This document shows, piece after piece, positions 59,191 to 64,000 of a stretch of DNA of 64,000 nt. The notes under the pieces were generated by a model. It searched no databases. It was not told the origin of the DNA and saw only the letters and a list, made by a program, of their open reading frames with translations. The stretch is taken from assembly GCF_900090045.1 (NCBI RefSeq), contig NC_041782.1, positions 434,001 to 498,000 of the forward strand. The letters are read 5' to 3'. Position 1 is the stretch's first letter; the number at the start of each line of letters is the position of its first letter. The translations under genes were made by a program, and so were the position numbers. The DNA is from Plasmodium malariae (taxonomy: Eukaryota; Apicomplexa; Aconoidasida; Haemosporida; Plasmodiidae).

Positions 59191-62100
59191 TTAAGTTACA
59201 TATTTGCCTTTATTCCAAAATAAAGACGATCGTAAAATGAGGAAGTTGTCCGAGTATAAGAAAATGTACCAGAAAACTTTAGAAATAAACATTAAATGAT
59301 AAATATCAAACGGTTCAGCTAAATATCCGCAGGAGGTACTTTCTCCATTAATAGCCAATTTATAAATTTCCTGACATTGCATATTTTCGGGTACGTTCAT
59401 AAAAACATGATGTATATCAATATTTTTATTTTTCTGTATGCTACTTAATTTGAAGAATTTGTACCCTTTTAATTTGATATATCTAAGAGCAATATCTTCT
59501 GGGGTTAATTTATTATATAGGGTAAAAGGTTTTTCAAAAAAGTACCTCCATTCTTCTTCACTTAATAAACAACACGATATATGAACCATATATATTAACG
59601 CTGTTTGTATAATAAACAAAGGGTATATTTTGTGAAGAGATATTTGTATCTCATCATAAGATACTAATCTTGATAAAAATATATCATTTGACATGTGCCA
59701 TTTAGGTACCAACTTGTAGCTCATTTTTTTTTTCCCCCTCATTAGGGATTCCTCAAATAGGCAATTTTTATTGACCATACCGCTGTAATTTATTTTATTA
59801 CTTTCGTGGTTATTACCTGAAAAGGTTCTATTGCCTCTTTCTTCGTGTCGTCTAGAAATATCACAAGGCATAATCATCTGAGCACTTTTCGAAAATACAT
59901 TCGTATTTCCCTTATATGAGGTAGAACTTTGCTTATACATCTTTTCATTTTTTATTTGGCCTTTTCCTCCATTATTGTATTCCTTTTTTCCACCATTTGA
60001 AATGTCTTTGTGCTCATTACTCTTCGTGTCTTCTTCACTACTAGACAAATAATCCGAAAGACTATTAGAAGATAGTATGTTGTCATTGCATTTTATGTGT
60101 TCTCTACTTTTTTTCAAATGATACTTATAATTTATGTAGTACGAAGAAGCAACCATATCAACCACCTTATCAGAAGGAATGTCAACCAACTTATTGTACT
60201 GCCCCGTATCGACACCAAATGCCCATGATATTAAAACAAATATTTTTACTATATCTAACACAATTTTATTTCTCAGTTCAATCATATTATTTTTCTTTCC
60301 TCTATATTTTAATACTTTTAAAAAAGCATTTCTTGAGTTAAATATGTCCTCACCACTAATACTACTACTACTATTACTATCACTACTACTATTAGTACTA
60401 TTATATGTTGACATGAAATAACTTGTGGACAAAGGAAAGTCAGGTATAACATATGGAACGTATCTCATACAGTTCATAAAACCGTTGAAATTCATATTTT
60501 TTGGTAGTATCCTTTTTTGAATAAATAAATGCTTAGGTATATCCGGGTCGCAAAAACATATACCCAAAAAGCATTCATCAATTGATGTGAAATTTGGATA
60601 TCCTTTTATTTTCCCTAAATTTTCAAGAAATAATTTCAAAGTTTTAAAATTTACTTCCTTAACTTTTTTCTCATTGTCATTCATATGAAAGAACTCTTCA
60701 TATGTTGACGAAGTCTCTTCAATTACATTTTCCTTTTTATTACACCTTTTGTTAAAACAGTTGGACGACATATTTCTATATGGTTCTTCTACATTACTTT
60801 TCTCGCATTTATCACTACTATCATATGTATCATCACTAGCACTATTATTATACTTGCATTTATCGTTTCTATTAATACCATTATGTAATTCGTCGTTCCC
60901 TGGTACATTTATCTTATTTGCTTTATCTTTCTCATAGTTGTCATTCTCATCTGAGTATTTTCCCTCTCTTAATTTTCTTTCCTCCTCCCTCTTGCATTTT
61001 AGTAAACATTGATAATCTCTCGAACTACTCCCAGATATACTTGTAGAGTTACTCCTTTTTTGAAAAAATTGTGAACTTTTTTCATTTTCTCCATTTTTAT
61101 TAGTTCTTACTCTGTCTATATTTGTAATGCATTTATTATTGTGTTCCTTTTGCTTTAACCCCTCAACAATTGTCAAAATCTCACCTTTCTGTTCATCTCG
61201 GTTGAGTACACTTTTCCTTATTTCATCATTGTTTGTCTGCTTATCTTTTAAGAAGTCTTTATGTCCTTCAACACAAAACTTACAGTATGCACCATATACC
61301 TTTTTTGTGAGATTAAAAAGTGCTATGCAATTAGTACGTGAAATTTTAGGCAAAGAACTAGATGTAATGTTATGTGAACTGCTATCTGAAGTATTACTAA
61401 CTTTTGGAATTTTGTGGTACTCCTGGTCAAATATAATCAACGTTTCAAAAAAGTCTTGCACAGAGTTGAAATCATAATAATATAGTATGTATTCCTTAAG
61501 CTTCCTAATTTTATTCTGTATTCTTTTTTTTTGTATATATCTGTAGTAGTCCGATTTAAAAGGAGGGTAAGAAGCATACAAACTGTCAAACACCGTTTTT
61601 TCCTTTATATCCTCTTTCAAATCATTTACTAAAGCTTGGTGTATATGCATTTTTTTATTGGACTTATCTCTTAACACAATATCTTGTGAATCTTTAACAA
61701 AAAAAAAAGCATCTTTCGGAATAAATATTTTGTCTAAAAAGAAAAAATTATTTTTAAAGTTTTCATTCACTTCCTTTATTAATTTGACGTGATTCAGTTT
61801 ATTTTTCATAATGTTACATTTTACACTTTTCAACATTTTGTTCTTTTGTGGATCCAACATATAAAAACATCCTTTATTTTCATCATAATCTAGTGGATAG
61901 GACTTTAGTAAATAAAATAAAATTCCTAGTATCTTCATTTTATATTCAAACCTTTCAAAGTTTGATTTACTAAATGTTTGAAAATTTTTATAGTTCACAT
62001 ATTCTATAAAATAATGTTTATTCATCTTTTCATCTATTTTGTTTTTTAAATACTCACAAAAATCTGTAACATTATCACCCCTACATTTCAATACATGTTT

Positions 62101-63981
62101 TATATATAAATACCAAAAGATATTTTTTACCTTGTCTAGTTTAATTAATTCGTTAAAAGATAAGTCAAGAACGTTTAAGCTTCTTTTTATCTTATAAAGG
62201 AATTCTAACGAGGTCTTTTCATTCTTTGAACCGTTCAAATTTATCACTTCACCATGTTGGAAGTTCCCTTTACATGCCTCATTGATATAGTAATCCTTAC
62301 CATTTCTACTATTAATATCCTCCTTCGAACATAGTCCTTTTTCGGTTTCCCCTTTTAATTCGTCACCTGTATGCGTACTTATATCCGCATTAGTGTGATG
62401 GCTTACATCACCATCGTATACCCCCATATCAGCATCTACTTTTACTTGTTCATTTTTAGAATAGTGTGTATTATTCTCTACAACAGCATACTGCTCCTTC
62501 TGTTTTATAATTTTCTCATAGCCGTTTTCCTGAAGAAGAAATTTATCAATATTAAATTTATATCCCTTAGCATTATTCAACTTTTTTAAAACTTTCTTTA
62601 ACTCTTTTATTCGGTTTCTACTTAGTCCCTCTATAAAATTGATTTCTTCTCTATATAGCAATTTTTTTTCCTTTCTTTTTAAAAACTGATTACTTTTTAT
62701 AAAATCATCGCTTTGTGTTGTAATACTACCCCCTTTATTTATAATACTATCAGTATGATTTTTCTTTATTTTTATGCCATATTTTTCATAACTTCTTTCA
62801 CTACTACATGTTTCGCTGATACATACACTACCTGATGTGTTCACACTTTTTGGTGATATGTTACGAGTGCTTTTATTTTTAGTGTCCATATTATCAGGTT
62901 TGTTTCTGTTGAGTTCGCTATGATTTCCTGTTTCTTTTGTTCTAACTGAGTCATTTTTGCTTTTTCCCTCGTTCTCGTCTCCTACAAGATAACTTTCTCC
63001 TTCATACCTACCTTTTACAAGTGGATTTTCACCCTCGCACACCTTCGTTATGTCCTTCCTTTCTCTTGCATGATGCTCCATTATGATATTACTCTCATCC
63101 TTACACTTCTCCATTCCATTTTGATTATTTTCCTCTTTTTCCATTCGACAACGATTCATATAATTGCCTCCACCTTCAATGCATCTATGGACTATGTTTG
63201 CATCACTGCATGATCTTGTAACGTTTTTCATTTTTTCGTTAATTGACAAATTTCGAATAATACCTCTCACACTTTTTGAGATGGGGATTTGGGTAGTTTC
63301 ATGAAGCTCCGCACGAACAACTGTGCTAAGTGGATATATATACCTTGCACTACTTTTATCAGTAATATTGCTGCATATCCTTTTTGAATTTACTGTTTTG
63401 ACATAATTACTAAAGGGGGATGAGTTTCCTCTATAAGAATGTACGATGTTCTTCTCACTCAGATCCCTAATACTTCCACTTAAACAATTAAAAGTGTTGA
63501 GCTTATCATTTCTCCTTTTAAGAAAAATGTTAGTGTTATCACCTAACCTACTTTCATATGCATTAAAGATATTTTTTTGTTCCATTAATTTTTCATTGTA
63601 TCTACGTTCACTTACATATTTATTTTTATACATATATAATCCATCACTACTATCCTTAAGTGGTTTAACATTTATTATCTTAGAATTGCTATTCTCTTTT
63701 ACTAAAAAATTTGTTTTCCCTATGCTGCTTATATTGTTTTTATCCTTCCTCCAATTTCGTAGCACATTATTGCATCTGTTGTCTTCTACACATAAATCGT
63801 CTACATCATTTCCATTACACATAATAAGAGAGATTTGTCTCGCTTGATGAAAATTATTTTTATTTGATTTATCGTCATCCATAATTACTTGATTCCTATC
63901 TTGTGCTTCATCATCCGAATTTTGAACAAATATGTTCGTATCATCATTATTTAATTTCGTATCTTTATTCATATTATTCAT
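59191..63981 (-). CDS. large protein of unknown function, 1,596 residues
   Basis: A single-exon protein that I do not recognise. There is no signal peptide. The N-terminal 450 residues are Asn/Ser/Lys-rich and largely disordered. A folded-looking segment at about 450-480 (REEINFIEGLSRNRIKELKK) and another at about 600-860 with many aromatic and Leu residues follow. Next come a disordered linker (about 880-1130), a compact part with GYPNFTSIDECFLG and Cys residues (about 1130-1290, including the VLISWAFGVDTGQYNK stretch), a disordered stretch with poly-Ser, and a C-terminal ordered domain of about 170 residues rich in Tyr, Phe and Leu. Amphipathic hydrophobic stretches near the C-terminus could be buried helices rather than membrane spans. 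The ATG lies 20 bases from the window edge, so an upstream start or exon cannot be excluded. Confidence 0.75.
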   Translation of the reverse strand: MNNMNKDTKLNNDDTNIFVQNSDDEAQDRNQVIMDDDKSNKNNFHQARQISLIMCNGNDVDDLCVEDNRCNNVLRNWRKDKNNISSIGKTNFLVKENSNSKIINVKPLKDSSDGLYMYKNKYVSERRYNEKLMEQKNIFNAYESRLGDNTNIFLKRRNDKLNTFNCLSGSIRDLSEKNIVHSYRGNSSPFSNYVKTVNSKRICSNITDKSSARYIYPLSTVVRAELHETTQIPISKSVRGIIRNLSINEKMKNVTRSCSDANIVHRCIEGGGNYMNRCRMEKEENNQNGMEKCKDESNIIMEHHARERKDITKVCEGENPLVKGRYEGESYLVGDENEGKSKNDSVRTKETGNHSELNRNKPDNMDTKNKSTRNISPKSVNTSGSVCISETCSSERSYEKYGIKIKKNHTDSIINKGGSITTQSDDFIKSNQFLKRKEKKLLYREEINFIEGLSRNRIKELKKVLKKLNNAKGYKFNIDKFLLQENGYEKIIKQKEQYAVVENNTHYSKNEQVKVDADMGVYDGDVSHHTNADISTHTGDELKGETEKGLCSKEDINSRNGKDYYINEACKGNFQHGEVINLNGSKNEKTSLEFLYKIKRSLNVLDLSFNELIKLDKVKNIFWYLYIKHVLKCRGDNVTDFCEYLKNKIDEKMNKHYFIEYVNYKNFQTFSKSNFERFEYKMKILGILFYLLKSYPLDYDENKGCFYMLDPQKNKMLKSVKCNIMKNKLNHVKLIKEVNENFKNNFFFLDKIFIPKDAFFFVKDSQDIVLRDKSNKKMHIHQALVNDLKEDIKEKTVFDSLYASYPPFKSDYYRYIQKKRIQNKIRKLKEYILYYYDFNSVQDFFETLIIFDQEYHKIPKVSNTSDSSSHNITSSSLPKISRTNCIALFNLTKKVYGAYCKFCVEGHKDFLKDKQTNNDEIRKSVLNRDEQKGEILTIVEGLKQKEHNNKCITNIDRVRTNKNGENEKSSQFFQKRSNSTSISGSSSRDYQCLLKCKREEERKLREGKYSDENDNYEKDKANKINVPGNDELHNGINRNDKCKYNNSASDDTYDSSDKCEKSNVEEPYRNMSSNCFNKRCNKKENVIEETSSTYEEFFHMNDNEKKVKEVNFKTLKLFLENLGKIKGYPNFTSIDECFLGICFCDPDIPKHLFIQKRILPKNMNFNGFMNCMRYVPYVIPDFPLSTSYFMSTYNSTNSSSDSNSSSSISGEDIFNSRNAFLKVLKYRGKKNNMIELRNKIVLDIVKIFVLISWAFGVDTGQYNKLVDIPSDKVVDMVASSYYINYKYHLKKSREHIKCNDNILSSNSLSDYLSSSEEDTKSNEHKDISNGGKKEYNNGGKGQIKNEKMYKQSSTSYKGNTNVFSKSAQMIMPCDISRRHEERGNRTFSGNNHESNKINYSGMVNKNCLFEESLMRGKKKMSYKLVPKWHMSNDIFLSRLVSYDEIQISLHKIYPLFIIQTALIYMVHISCCLLSEEEWRYFFEKPFTLYNKLTPEDIALRYIKLKGYKFFKLSSIQKNKNIDIHHVFMNVPENMQCQEIYKLAINGESTSCGYLAEPFDIYHLMFISKVFWYIFLYSDNFLILRSSLFWNKGKYVT

Positions 63982-64000
63982 TGTATTTTTCTTGTTTAAA

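Noticed and set aside
1..64000. tRNA, rRNA, CRISPR, insertion sequences, telomere repeats
   Set aside because: No GC-rich cloverleaf, rRNA-like block, regular repeat-spacer array, transposase or GGGTT(T/C)A-type telomere array was seen.

Overview
The window is nuclear DNA of a malaria parasite (Plasmodium). The supports are extreme A+T content with long poly-A, poly-T and (AT)n tracts, short phase-consistent introns with GTA/AG borders, Asn/Lys-rich low-complexity proteins, a PEXEL export motif, a tryptophan-rich antigen and a decayed variant-antigen gene. The A+T level, plus a possible STP1/SURFIN-type remnant, suggests the P. malariae / P. ovale group more than P. falciparum; this species call is inference. 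From memory, a tryptophan-rich antigen followed by a transformer-2 splicing factor also occurs at the left end of P. falciparum chromosome 10, so the window may be the syntenic subtelomere-to-core boundary.

Bases 1 to about 20,000 are accessory and gene-poor. In order they hold a two-exon PEXEL protein whose body is a 31-copy repeat of exactly 30 bp (minus strand), a broken surface-antigen pseudogene with a long decayed tail, a two-exon tryptophan-rich antigen with a 24-copy pentapeptide repeat, and a single-exon, probably GPI-anchored, cysteine-rich protein with EGF-like modules. Long stretches between them show no genes.

Bases 23,300 to 64,000 look like conserved core. In order: a seven-exon transformer-2-like splicing factor with a 37-bp minisatellite in intron 5; a two-exon Cys-containing protein resembling a degenerate Erv1/ALR fold (minus); a secreted or membrane-anchored protein of unknown function; a coiled-coil protein; a very large J-domain protein; a five-exon tail-anchored protein; a large protein with two multi-span membrane blocks; a four-exon 94-residue membrane protein; an RbfA-like ribosome-binding factor with a leader suited to the apicoplast; the NatA catalytic subunit Naa10/ARD1 (minus); and a 1,596-residue protein of unknown function (minus) that ends close to the right edge.

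The accessory genes (export, surface, tryptophan-rich) fit host-interface roles. The core genes serve RNA splicing, chaperoning, organelle ribosome assembly and N-terminal acetylation, and there is no operon-like organisation. Splice sites were deduced by eye from GT/AG borders, reading-frame phase and motif continuity. They are strong for the splicing factor, the tail-anchored gene, RbfA, the antigen and the exported protein, and weaker where noted.
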